In this document: piece after piece, positions 9,864 through 21,400 of the stretch
Numbering within the stretch: position 1 is the stretch's first letter
Layout of the letters: every line of letters starts with the position of its first letter
Origin: Eutreptiella sp. 'Long Island Sound 2002'
Lineage: Eukaryota > Euglenozoa > Euglenophyceae > Eutreptiales > Eutreptiaceae
Assembly: GCA_964036045.1 (NCBI GenBank)
Contig: OZ038402.1
Location: 7,084,971-7,148,970, forward strand
Direction of reading: 5' to 3'
DNA: 64,000 nucleotides
Program-made: the position numbers and the translations under genes
Notes under the pieces: generated by a model
What the model saw: only the letters and a program-made list of their open reading frames with translations
The model's database searches: none
Told to the model about the DNA's origin: nothing

Positions 9864-12131
9864 TTCCCCCTCAGGGAATTTCACCTCAAAACCCGCCGCC
9901 TGCAGGCACTTAGAGTGCCAGTTGAGGCGGCGCTTCTTGGCATTCTCCTTGCCCTTGTCAGCGCCACCGGCGCTGGGGGTATAGGGGGGTGCTGTTCGCT
10001 TCTCTCCAGGCTGCTCACCCTTGGGGGTGGGGCCTGGTTTTCCACCTGTGGGGGGTGCGGAGTTCCTTCGCCCTCCTCCAGGGTTACCCCCACCGGGAGT
10101 TCCCCCAGGGGTACGATCCCCCCCCCCTTTACCGGCGTTCTTACGCCGCTCTTCCTCAGCCTTCTTTAGCTTTTCAGACTCGCGGCGTTTGATGTGGCAC
10201 TCATCTTCATAGTGCCTCCTCTTGCCGCAATAGCCACACGTTATAGTGCAGCGGAAGTGGTCCTGGTGTTTCACCTCCTGACCATCTTTGGTCTTCTGCT
10301 TCCGCTGCAACTGAAGCATACAAGAGCTGCGTCCATCGCAGTCAGGGGCGTGAGATGGTCCCCCCTTGCCGTCCGTCGGCTGACAGTAAAAAAGATTGGG
10401 GGCTCCCTTGCCTTTAGCGGGGGCGGTCTCCTTCATATGCTTGAGCTGCCCTCCCTTACCCTTCCCAGGGTTAGAGTGGGGTTGTGGGGACCTCCCTCCC
10501 TGAGGCTTTTCAGCAGGGGCCTCCCTCCGCAGATGTTTGCGCAGGTATTTGTCCATGTGAGAGTCATTTTCCCTCTCCATGGCGAGTTCGATCAGGAGAT
10601 CGACCAACTCATCGTAGGAATGAGTCCGGGATTTCCTCTCGGACGTCTCCCTACAATTCTCCCAAGTCCTGGGAGGAATTTTAGCCACGAGCCACAGATG
10701 TGGCTCCGTTGGCCCGTAGGCAGAGGGCTTCATTCTCCCCATAATGTCCTCCAGCTGCGCCACGAACTCAGAAATACGGGCAGCTGTGGGGAGCTCAGGA
10801 AAAGGGGGTAGTTCCTCGATTTCGGTACGGAAACCCAGGTCCGTTTCATAGACTGGATACATCTGCTCCAGTCTCTTGAGGAAGTCTCCCCAGCTGGAGC
10901 TCTTCCTGATGGCAGTTTTGACCTGCCGCTGAAGGAACTTTTTCTTGCACGACTTTTTGATGAGCGTGCATTTAGTCCGGACATCAGCATGTTGCTGACC
11001 GGTAAGGAGTAGAAACTCTCAAAACTCTTCGGCCCATTCGGGCACGTTTTTGGGATCGAACTCAGGGAGTTCGATTTGAAGGTTCGCTGAGGCGATGCCC
11101 TTCGGTCCCCGACCTGGTACACCAGGGTCCACAGTTCCACCTGAGGGGGTTGAGGGGTAGACAGTGGCAAGAGGCGCCAGTGCAGCCAGCCCATAGCCCT
11201 TCATCTCAGCCTCAGTTGAATCTCCCACAGTGCAAACAGGTACTGTCCTCACTCGAGGATGGAAAGGGCTTGGACAGGTGTCCATGGGGGTGCTGTGGAT
11301 CCCTCTGCAGCTCTTCACGCCCCGGGTCAGCAGTTCAACTCCCGGGGACATGGTTGAGGGGGGCTTCTTCAGCTCAGACAGCCCCAGTTTAGCCTTGAGT
11401 GCTGCAGACAGTGCACTCAGATCAGGATCCTCATCCCCAGCCCCCAGGACTCGGGACAGCAGTTCCATGGTCTCATCGAGACCGAGTTTAGGAGTTGACA
11501 TGCGTGGGGGTAAACCTCTCTCCACACATGGTTCGGGTACCACACCACGAGGCGAAGGTGGTTTAGGCTCCGGGGGCACGACGGGGTACAGCGAAGGGGT
11601 AGGCTCTCTGGAGATCCAGTCCGCCTCCAAATCCGAGGAGTCGTTGGACGCCGTGGCGGATATTTCCCCATAAGGTATCTCGAACTCTCCTCCCCACGTG
11701 GTGCCGAACATCGGGTAGGCCACCGCCGGCTCCTTCTCCTTCGCCTTCCTTCCGTCTTGTCTCCAGGCCTTCACTTTAGCAACCGTGACCTTCTCCATCG
11801 CGGCCTGGGCTTCCTTAGCGCCCAAAGAGGCATGGTCAAGGGCATTCTCGGAAGGGGGTAAGGAGGATACAACGGACAGGAGGGCAGCAGCCAGGGGGTA
11901 TCTCCCTTCGAGGCTTCGGAGGCGTTCCTGGGTTAACACAGGCGCCTCAGGGACTTCCCCTTCATGTTCTTCTCTCGCCCCTCTCGCTCGGTGCTCTCCG
12001 CGCCAGCCAGTAGGGTCAACCACATGTACATTATCTTTGCCACTCAGGGACATAGCCCCTGAAGGCCCCGCCCTTGGCAGGGACCTGATGGGCAATGTCT
12101 TCGTGCTCATGGTCACTGATGGCTGTGACAT
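9861..12131 (-). pseudogene. gag: Element 1 gag, interrupted by one in-frame TGA
   Basis: Gag forms the virus-like particle and packages element RNA. The ATG at 12131 is supported by the matching MS-PSV start in element 2. About 756 codons run to the TAG at 9861-9863. The nucleocapsid end has a CCHC zinc knuckle (C-x2-C-x4-H-x4-C) at about residues 632-645 (10197-10238). Before it lies a further Cys/His-rich stretch (HAPDCDGRSSC); after it come Gly/Pro-rich sequence and a basic KKRRL near the C-terminus. A TGA at 11019-11021, after PEWAEEF, splits it into open frames 12131-11019 and 10862-9861. These are in the SAME frame, so this is a nonsense change and not a frameshift; element 2 has a sense codon there. 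The acidic, Pro-rich N-terminal half is less like element 2 than the region around the TGA. Confidence 0.9.
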
Positions 12132-12192
12132 TCTTCAGATTTTTCAGTACACTTGTGTGTTGTTGATGTGCTTTAGCTCGGCGCGGGTGCTG

Positions 12193-12204
12193 CCTCTGCT
12201 ACCA
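12193..12204 (-). other. Primer-binding site, initiator tRNA-Met type (element 1)
   Basis: On the minus strand TGGTAGCAGAGG directly follows, and overlaps by one base, the 5' LTR. It is complementary to the 3' end (CCUCUGCUACCA) of animal cytosolic initiator tRNA-Met as I recall it; the plant equivalent site would be TGGTATCAGAGC. Only 72 bp separate the LTR from the gag ATG. Confidence 0.85.
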
Positions 12205-12956
12205 GAAAGAGTTTCTGGTTTTCCCTGCTTGTTGTTGGAGTTCAAAACCTTGATTGGTTTTCAAAAGGATGTTTCCCCAAACTGCAAAAAGACCAAGTCC
12301 ACGAGCAAGGATCACCACAAACAGGATCAAAGTCAGACTGTTGAATGATAGTCTTCCGAACGAAGCATAGTAAGCAAAGAGGGGCTGCATATAAACAAAG
12401 GAACAATCAAATACACAGCATCAAAAGGATTTATAAACATTATAGTTGATTTTGGGTGAAAACTGGCATGACTCATGTCCCATAAGTAGTTCCTTGCACT
12501 TCATGTGCACTCTTTTGGTAAACATGGAGCTGGTTAGGAATCTGGGGCATGGGTGTTGGGCCAGACACAGGATATGGCTTGGCCAGCTTGGCCAAGCAAC
12601 TGAATTCAGAATCAGTTAAATTTTGGAACCACAATAAGTAGTTAAAACATTTGAGTATAGGGGTCCTGAGGTGGGAGACCACTAGGCTCAACCTACAAGG
12701 CCCAAGGCATGAAGTGCCTACTTTATTTCGGTATAACCTCCATGAAGGATGGTACCTCCGCTCCCTTGAGTGGTAGGGGTGAACTTCATGGGGGGGCTAG
12801 GGTTATAACCCTAGTTGGTTGAGAAAGTGTACTTAAAGCTTCAAAGAAAGACAAAAATGTTTACGTGTGAGTCTCAATACTTCCTTAGGCAAAAGAGGGG
12901 GGCTGTAGCCTGGATCAAGTCCCCCAAGAAAGACATGGTAGCGACTTTTTCTTACT
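12204..12956 (-). repeat. 5' LTR of element 1 (753 bp)
   Basis: This is the pair of 1746-2498 with identical length and about 98.7% identity by eye. It should carry the promoter that transcribes leftward into gag. A TATA-like TTTATAAATCC is on the minus strand at 12428-12438 and AATAAA at 12722-12727. A perfect 18-bp palindrome is at 12797-12814. Confidence 0.95.
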
Positions 12957-12961
12957 ATGCA
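12957..12961. repeat. Target-site duplication ATGCA, right copy (element 1)
   Basis: ATGCA follows the last LTR base and restarts the interrupted satellite monomer (atgcagcttgttctgg). Confidence 0.93.
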
Positions 12962-15435
12962 GCTTGTTCTGGCCAGAGGGTTGAGTGGTTGAGATATGGG
13001 CAAAACCAATTTGAAATGGGCATTGTGCGGGCACGTACTGTTCAGTTCAACCTGAAAAAAGCTTCCTTCGCGTGCAATGGAGCCTGAACCTCACATTTGC
13101 ACACACGGGCAAATTCGGGCAAATTCTCTGCTACACGTGCGAGGTGGTTCGTATGGTACACGACCATCATGATGCACCTTGTTTTGGCCAGAGGGGTGAG
13201 TGGTCGAGATATGGGCAATACCAATTTGAAATGGTCATTGTGCGGGCACGTACTGTTCAGTTCAACCTGAAAACAGCATCCTTCGCGTGCAATGGAGCCT
13301 GAACCTCACATTTGCACACACGGGCAAATTCAGGCAAATTCTCTGCTACACGTGCGAGGTGGTTCGTATGGTACACGAACAGCATTATGCTGCTTGTTGT
13401 GGCCAGAGGGTTGGGTGGTCGAGATATGGGCAATACCAATTTGAAATTGTCATTGTGCGGGCACCTACTGTGCAGTTTAACCTGGAAATAGCGTCATTCG
13501 TGTGTAAGGGAGCCTGAACCTCACATTTGCACACACGGGCAAATTCGGGCAAATTCTCTGCTACACGTGCGACGTGGTTCGTATGTTACACGAATAGCAT
13601 GATGCTGCTTGTTCTGGCCGGAGGGTTGAGTGGTTGAGATATGGGCAATACCAATTTCAAATGGTCATTGTGCTGGCACGTACTGTTCAGTTCAACCTGA
13701 AAATAGCGTCCTTCGCGTGCAATGGAGCCTAAACCTCACATTTGCGCACACTGGCAAATTGGGGCAAATTCTTTACTACACGTGCGACGGGGTTTGTATG
13801 GTACACGAACAGCATTATGCTGCTTGTTGTGGCCAGAGGGTTGGGTGGTCGAGATATGGGCAATACCAATTTGAAATTGTCATTGTGCGGGCACCTACTG
13901 TTCAGTTCAACCTGGAAATAGCGTCATTCGTGTGTAAGGGAGCCTGAACCTCACATTTGCACACACGGGCAAATTTGGGCAAATCTCTGCTACACGTGCG
14001 ACGTGGTTCGTATGGTACACGGATAGCATGATGCTGCTTGTTCTGGCCAGAGGGTTGAGTGGTTGAGATATGGGCAAAACCAATTTGAAATGGGCATTGT
14101 GCGGGCACGTACTGTTCGTTTTAACCTGAAAATAGCGTCATTCGTGTGCAAGGGAGCCTCAACCTCACATTTGCATACACGGGCCAATTCAGGCAAATTG
14201 TCTGCTACACGTGCGAGGTGGTTCGTATGGTACACGACCATCATGATGCACCTTGTTTTGGCCAGAGGGTTGAGTGGTCGAGATATGGGCAATACCAGTT
14301 TGAAATGGGCATTGTGCGGGCACGTACTGTTCAGTTCAACCTGAAAATAGCGTCCTTCGCGTGCAATGGAGCCTGAACCTCACATTTGCACACACGGGCA
14401 AATTCGGGCAAATTCTCTGCTACACGTGCGAGGTGGTTCGTATGGTACACGAACAGCATTATGCTGCTTGTTGTGGCCAGAGGGTTGGGTGGTCGAGATA
14501 TGGGCAATACCAATTTGAAATTGTCATTGTGCGGGCACCTACTGTTCAGTTCAACCTGGAAATAGCGTCATTCGTGTGTAAGGGAGCCTGAACCTCACAT
14601 TTGCACACACGGGCAAATTCGGGCAAATTCTCTGCTACACGTGCGACGTGGTTCGTATGGTGCACGAATAGGATGATGCTGCTTGTTCTGGCCAGAGCGT
14701 TGGGTGGTCGAGATATGGGCAATACCAATTGGAAATCGGCATTGTGCGGGCACCTACTGTTCGGTTCAACCTGGAAATAGCGTCATTCGTGTGTAAGGGA
14801 GCCTGAACCTCACATTTGCATACATGGGCAAATTTGGGCAAATTCTCTGCTACATGTGCGACGTGGTTCGTATGGTACACGAATAGCATGATGCTGCTTG
14901 TTCTGGCCAGAGGGTTGAGTGGTTGAGATATGGGCAATACCAAATGAAAACGGGTATTGTGTGGGCACGTACTATTCAGTTCAACCTGAAAATAGCGTCA
15001 TTCGCGTGCAAGGGAGCCTAAACCTCACATTTGCGCACACGGGCAAATTGGGGCAAATTCTCTACTACCCGTGCGACGGAGTTTGTATGGTACACGAACA
15101 GCATTCTGCTGCTTGTTGTGGCCAGAGGGTTGGGTGGTCGAGATATGGGAAATACTAATTTGAAATTGTCAATGTGCGGGCACCTACTATTCAGTTCAAC
15201 CTGAAAATAGCGTCATTCGCGTGCAAGGGAGCCTAAAGTCCACATTTGCGCACACGGGCAAATTCGGGCACATTCTCTGCTACACGTGCGAGGTGGTTCG
15301 TATGGTACACGACCATCATGATGCACCTTGTTTTGGCCAGAGGGTTGAGTGGTCGAGATATGGGCAAAACCAATTTGAAATGGGCATTGTGCGGGCACGT
15401 ACTGTTCAGTTCAACCTGAAAATAGCGTCCTTCGC

Positions 15436-18400
15436 GTGCAATGGAGCCTGAACCTCACATTTGCACACACGGGCAAATTCGGGCAAATTCTCTGCTACAC
15501 GTGCGAGGTGGTTCGTATGGTACACGAACAGCATTATGCTGCTTGTTGTGGCCAGAGGGTTGGGTGGTCGAGATATGGGCAATACCAATTTGAAATTGTC
15601 ATTGTGCGGGCACCTACTGTTCAGTTCAACCTGGAAATAGCGTCATTCGTGTGTAAGGGAGCCTGAACCTCACATTTGCACACACGGGCAAATTTGGGCA
15701 AATTCTCTGCTACACGTGCGACGTGGTTCGTATGTTACACGAATAGCAGGATGCTGCTTGTTCTGGCCGGGGGGTTGAGTGGTTGAGATATGGGCAATAC
15801 CAAATGAAAACGGGTATTGTGCGGGCACGTACTATTCAGTTCAACCTGTAAATAGCGTCATTCGCGTGCAAGGGAGCCTAAACCTCACATTTGCGCACAC
15901 GGGCAAATTGGGGCAAATTCTCTACTACACGTGCGACGGAGTTTGCATGGTACACGAACAGCATTATGCTGCTTGTTGTGGCCAGAGGGTTGGGTGGTCG
16001 AGATATGGGCAATACCAATTTGAAATTGTCATTGTGCGGGCACCTACTGTTCAGTTCAACCTGGAAATAGCGTCATTCGTGTGTAAGGGAGCCTGAACCT
16101 CACATTTGCACACACGGGCGAATTCGGGCAAATTCTCTGCTACACGTGCGACGGGGTTCGTATGGTACACGAATAGCATGATGCTGCTTGTTCTGGCCAG
16201 AGGGTTGAGTGGTTGAGATATGGGCAATACCAAATGAAAACGGGTATTGTGCGGGCAGGTATTATTCCGTTCATCCTGAAAATAGCGTCATTCGCGTGCA
16301 AGGGAGCCTAAACCTCACATTTGCGCACACGGGCAAATTGGGGCAAATTCTCTGCTACACGTGCGACGGAGTTTGTATGGTACACGAACAGCATTATGCT
16401 GCTTGTTGTGGCCAGAGGGTTGGGTGGTCGAGATATGGGCAATACCAATTTGAAATTGTCATTGTGCGGGCACCTACTGTTCAGTTCAACCTGGAAATAG
16501 CGTCATTTGTGTGCAAGGGAGCCTGAACCTCACATTTGCACACACGGGCCGATTCGGGCAAATTCTCTGCTACACGTGCGACGTGGTTCGTATGGTACAC
16601 GGATAGCATGATGCAGCTTGTTCTGGCCAGAGGGTTGAGTGGTTGAGATATGGGCAAAACCAATTTGAAATGGGCATAGTGCGGGCACGTACTGTTCAGT
16701 TCAACCTGAAAATAGCGTCATTCGCGTGCAAGGGAGCCTCAACCTCACATTTGCATACACGGGCAGATTCGGGCAAATGCTCTGCTACACGTGCGAGGTG
16801 GTTCGTATGGTACACGACCATCATGATGCACCTTGTTTTGGCCAGAGGGATGTGTGGTCGAGATATGGGCAATACCAGTTTGAAATGGGCATCGTGCGGG
16901 CACGTACTGTTCAGTTCAACCTGAAAATAGCGTCCTTCGCGTGCAATGGAGCCTGAACCTCACATTTGCACACACGGGCAAATTCGGGCAAATTCTCTGC
17001 TACACGTGCGAGGTGGTTCGTATGGTACACGAACAGCATTATGCTGCTTGTTGTGGCCAGAGGGTTGGGTGGTCGAGATATGGGCAATACCAATTTGAAA
17101 TTGTCATTGTGCGGGCACCTACTGTTCAGTTCAACCTGGAAATAGCGTCATTCGTGTGTAAGGCAGCCTGAACCTCACATTTGCACACACGGGCAAATTT
17201 GGGCAAATTCTCTGCTACACGTGCGACGTGGTTCGTATGTTACACGAATAGCAGGATGCTGCTTGTTCTGACCGGGGGGTTGAGTGGTTGAGATATGGGC
17301 AATACCAAATGAAAACGGGTATTGTGCGGGCACGTACTATTCAGTTCAACCTGTAAATAGCGTCATTCGCGTGCAAGGGAGCCTAAACCTCACATTTGCG
17401 CACACGGGCAAATTGGGGCAAATTCTCTACTACACGTGCGACGGAGTTTGCATGGTACACGAACAGCATTATGCTGCTTGTTGTGGCCAGAGGGTTGGGT
17501 GGTCGAGATATGGGCAATACCAATTTGAAATTGTCATTGTGCGGGCACCTACTGTTCAGTTCAACCTGGAAATAGCGTCATTCGTGTGTAAGGGAGCCTG
17601 AACCTCACATTTGCACACACGGGCGAATTCGGGCAAATTCTCTGCTACACGTGCGACGGGGTTCGTATGGTACACGAATAGCATGATGCTGCTTGTTCTG
17701 GCCAGAGGGTTGAGTGGTTGAGATATGGGCAATACCAAATGAAAACGGGTATTGTGCGGGCAGGTATTATTCCGTTCATCCTGAAAATAGCGTCATTCGC
17801 GTGCAAGGGAGCCTAAACCTCACATTTGCGCACACGGGCAAATTGGGGCAAATTCTCTGCTACACGTGCGACGGAGTTTGTATGGTACACGAACAGCATT
17901 ATGCTGCTTGTTGTGGCCAGAGGGTTGGGTGGTCGAGATATGGGCAATACCAATTTGAAATTGTCATTGTGCGGGCACCTACTGTTCAGTTCAACCTGGA
18001 AATAGCGTCATTTGTGTGCAAGGGAGCCTGAACCTCACATTTGCACACACGGGCCGATTCGGGCAAATTCTCTGCTACACGTGCGACGTGGTTCGTATGG
18101 TACACGGATAGCATGATGCAGCTTGTTCTGGCCAGAGGGTTGAGTGGTTGAGATATGGGCAAAACCAATTTGAAATGGGCATAGTGCGGGCACGTACTGT
18201 TCAGTTCAACCTGAAAATAGCGTCATTCGCGTGCAAGGGAGCCTCAACCTCACATTTGCATACACGGGCAGATTCGGGCAAATGCTCTGCTACACGTGCG
18301 AGGTGGTTCGTATGGTACACGACCATCATGATGCACCTTGTTTTGGCCAGAGGGATGTGTGGTCGAGATATGGGCAATACCAGTTTGAAATGGGCATCGT

Positions 18401-18445
18401 GCGGGCACGTACTGTTCAGTTCAACCTGAAAATAGCGTCCTTCGC
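15436..18445 (+). repeat. Higher-order repeat: two copies of a 7-monomer, 1,505-bp unit
   Basis: Rare variants recur exactly 1,505 bp apart, for example gcaggtattattccgttcatcctg at about 16254 and 17759, and gaatagcaggatgc at about 15742 and 17247. The two copies are nearly identical; edges are approximate. Confidence 0.85.
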
Positions 18446-21400
18446 GTGCAATGGAGCCTGAACCTCACATTTGCACACACGGGCAAATTCGGGCAAATTC
18501 TCTGCTACACGTGCGAGGTGGTTCGTATGGTACACGAACAGCATTATGCTGCTTGTTGTGGCCAGAGGGTTGGGCGCTCGAGGTATGGGCAATACCAATT
18601 TGAAATTGTCATTGTGCGGGCACCTACTGTTCAGTTCAACCTGGAAATAGCGTCATTCGTGTGTAAGGGAGCCTGAACCTCACATTTGCACACACGGGCA
18701 AATTCGGGCAAATTCTCTGCTACACGTGCGACGTGGTTCGTATGGTACACGAATAGGATGATGCTGCTTGTTCTGGGCAGAGGGTTGAGTGGTTGAGATA
18801 TGGGCAATACCAAATGAAAACGGGTATTGTGCGGGCACGTACTATTCAGTTCAACCTGAAAATAGCGTCATTCGTGTGCAAGGGAGCCTAGACCTCACAT
18901 TTGCACACACGGGCAAATTCGGGCACATTCACTGCTACACGTGCGAGGTGGTTCGTATGGTACACGAACAGCATTATGCTGCTTGTTGTGGCCAGAGGGT
19001 TGGTTGGTCGAGATATGGGCAATATTAATTTGAAATTGTCATTGTGCGGGCACCTACCGTTCAGTTCAACCTGGAAATAGCGTCATTCGTGTGTAAGGGA
19101 GCCTCAACCTCAGATTTGCACACACGGGCAAATTCGGGCAAATTCTCTGCTACACGTGCGACGTGGTTCGTATGGTACACGAATAGCATGATGCTGCTTG
19201 TTCTGGCCAGAGGGTTGAGTGGTTGAGATATGGGCAATACCAAATGAAAACGGGTATTGTGCGGGCACGTACTATTCAGTTCAACCTGAAAATAGCGTCA
19301 TTCGCGTGCAAGGGAGCCTAAAGCCCACATTTGCGCACACGGGCAAATTCGGGCAAATTCTCTGCTACACGTGCGACGTGGTTCGTATGGTACACGGATA
19401 GCATGATGCAGCTCGTTCTGGCCAGAGGGTTGAGTGGTTGAGATATGGGCAAAACCAATTTGAAATGGGCATTGTGCGGGCACGTACTGTTCAGTTCAAC
19501 CTGAAAATAGCGTGATTCGCGTGCAAGGGAGCCTCAACCTCACATTTGCACCCACGGGCAAATTCGGGCAAATTCTCTGCTACACGTGCGACGTGGTTCG
19601 TATGGTACACGAATAGCATGATGCTGCTTGTTCTGGCCAGACGGTTGAGGGGTTGAGATATGGGCAAAGCCAATTTGAAATGGGTATTGTGCGGGCACGT
19701 ACTGTTCAGTTCAACCTGAAAATAGCGTCATTCGTGTGCAAGGGAGCCTCAACCTCACATTTGCACAGACGGGCAAATTCGGGCAAATTCTCTGCTACAC
19801 GTGCGACGTGGTTCGTATGGTACACGGATAGCATGATGCAGCTTGTTCTTGCCAGAGAATTGAGTGGTCGAGATATGGGCAAAACCAATTTGAAATGGGC
19901 ATTGTGCGTGCACGTACTATTCAGTTCAACCTGAAAATAGCGTCATTCATGTGCAAGGGAGCCTCAACCTCACATTTGCAGACACGGGCAAATTTGGGCA
20001 AATTCTCTGCTACACGTGCGAGGTGGTTCGTATGGTACACGACCATCATGATGCACCTTGTTGTGGCCAGAGGCTTGAGTGGTCGAGATATGGGCAATAC
20101 CAATTTGAAATGGTCATTGTGCGGGCACGTACTGTTCAGTTCAATCTGAAAATAGCGTTCTTTGCGTGCAATGGAGCCTGAACCTCACATTTGCACACAC
20201 GGGCAAATTCGGGCAAATTCTCTGCTACAAGTGCGACGTGGTTCGTATGGTACACGAATAGCATGATGCTGCTTGTTTTGTCCAGAGGGTTGAGTGGTTG
20301 AGATATGGGCAATACCAAATGAAAACGGGTATTGTGCGGGCACGTACTATTCAGTTCAACCTGAAAATAGCGTCATTCGCGTGCAAGGGAGCCTAAAGCC
20401 CACATTTGCGCACACGGGCGAATTCGGGCAAATTCTCTGCCACACGTGCGACGTGGTTCGTATGGTACACGGATAGCATGATGCTGCTTGTTCTGGCCAG
20501 AGGGTTGCGTGGTTGAGATATGGGCAAAACCAATTTGAAATGGGCATTGTGCGGGCACGTACTGTTCAGTTCAACCTGAAAATAGCGTCATTCGTGTGTA
20601 AGGGAGCCTGAACCTCACATTTGCACACACGGGCAAATTCGGGCAAATTCCCTGCTACACGTGCGACGTGGTTCGTATGGTACACGAATAGCATGATGCT
20701 GCTTGTTCTGGCCAGAGTGTTGAGTGGTTGAGATATGGGCAATACCAAATGAAAGCGGGTATTGTGCGGGCACGTACTATTCAGTTCAACCTGAAAATAG
20801 CGTCATTCGCGTGCAAGGGAGCCTAAAGCCCACATTTGCGCACACGGGCAAATTCAAGCAAATTCTCTGCTACACGTGCGACCTGGTTTGTATGGTACAC
20901 GAATAGCATGATGCTGCTTGTTCTGGCCAGAGGGTTGGGTGGTCGAGATATGGGCAATACCAATTTGAAATTGTCATTGTGCGGGCACCTACTGTTCAGT
21001 TCAACCTGGAAATAGCGTCATTCGTGTGTAAGGGAGCCTCAACCTCAGATTTGCACACACGGGCAAATTCGGGCAAATTCTCTGCTACACGTGCGACGTG
21101 GTTCGTATGGTACACGAATAGCATGATGCTGCTTGTTCTGGCCAGAGGGTTGAGTGGTTGAGATATGGGCAATACCAAATCAAAACGGGTATTGTGCGGG
21201 CACGTACTATTCAGTTCAACCTGAAAATAGCGTCATTCGCGTGCAAGGGAGCCTAAAGCCCACATTTGCGCACACGGGCAAATTCGGGCAAGTTCTCTGC
21301 TACACGTGCGAGGTGGTTGGTATGGTACACGACCATCATGATGCACCTTGTTTTGGCCAGAGGGTTGAGTGGTCGAGATATGGGCAATACCAATCTGAAA

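Larger units (their letters stand above)
1746..12956 (-). mobile_element. Element 1: Ty3/gypsy chromovirus LTR retrotransposon (11.2 kb)
   Basis: This is a complete but mutated LTR retrotransposon inserted in the satellite and read on the minus strand. Seen directly: two 753-bp LTRs differing at about 10 positions, a 5-bp target duplication ATGCA, a primer-binding site for initiator tRNA-Met, gag with a CCHC knuckle, pol in the order protease, RT, RNase H, integrase, chromodomain, a 2.57-kb non-coding tail and a polypurine tract. The pol order plus the C-terminal chromodomain places it among chromoviruses (Metaviridae). The LTRs begin AG and end CT rather than TG...CA. Gag carries an internal TGA and pol a one-base frameshift, so this copy looks non-autonomous. 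The related element 2 sits at 46745-59950. Confidence 0.95.

Noticed and set aside
5745-10811. Plus-strand frames antisense to gag and pol (for example 10194-10811)
   Set aside because: They are shadows of the minus-strand gag and pol frames and show no independent motif.
11019-11021. Programmed recoding at the gag TGA of element 1
   Set aside because: Element 2 has a sense codon at the same place, so a simple nonsense change is the better explanation.
12428-12438. Firm promoter and poly(A) assignment in the LTR
   Set aside because: The TATA-like stretch lies downstream of the conserved AATAAA on the transcribed strand, which does not fit a simple U3-R-U5 order; left as candidates only.
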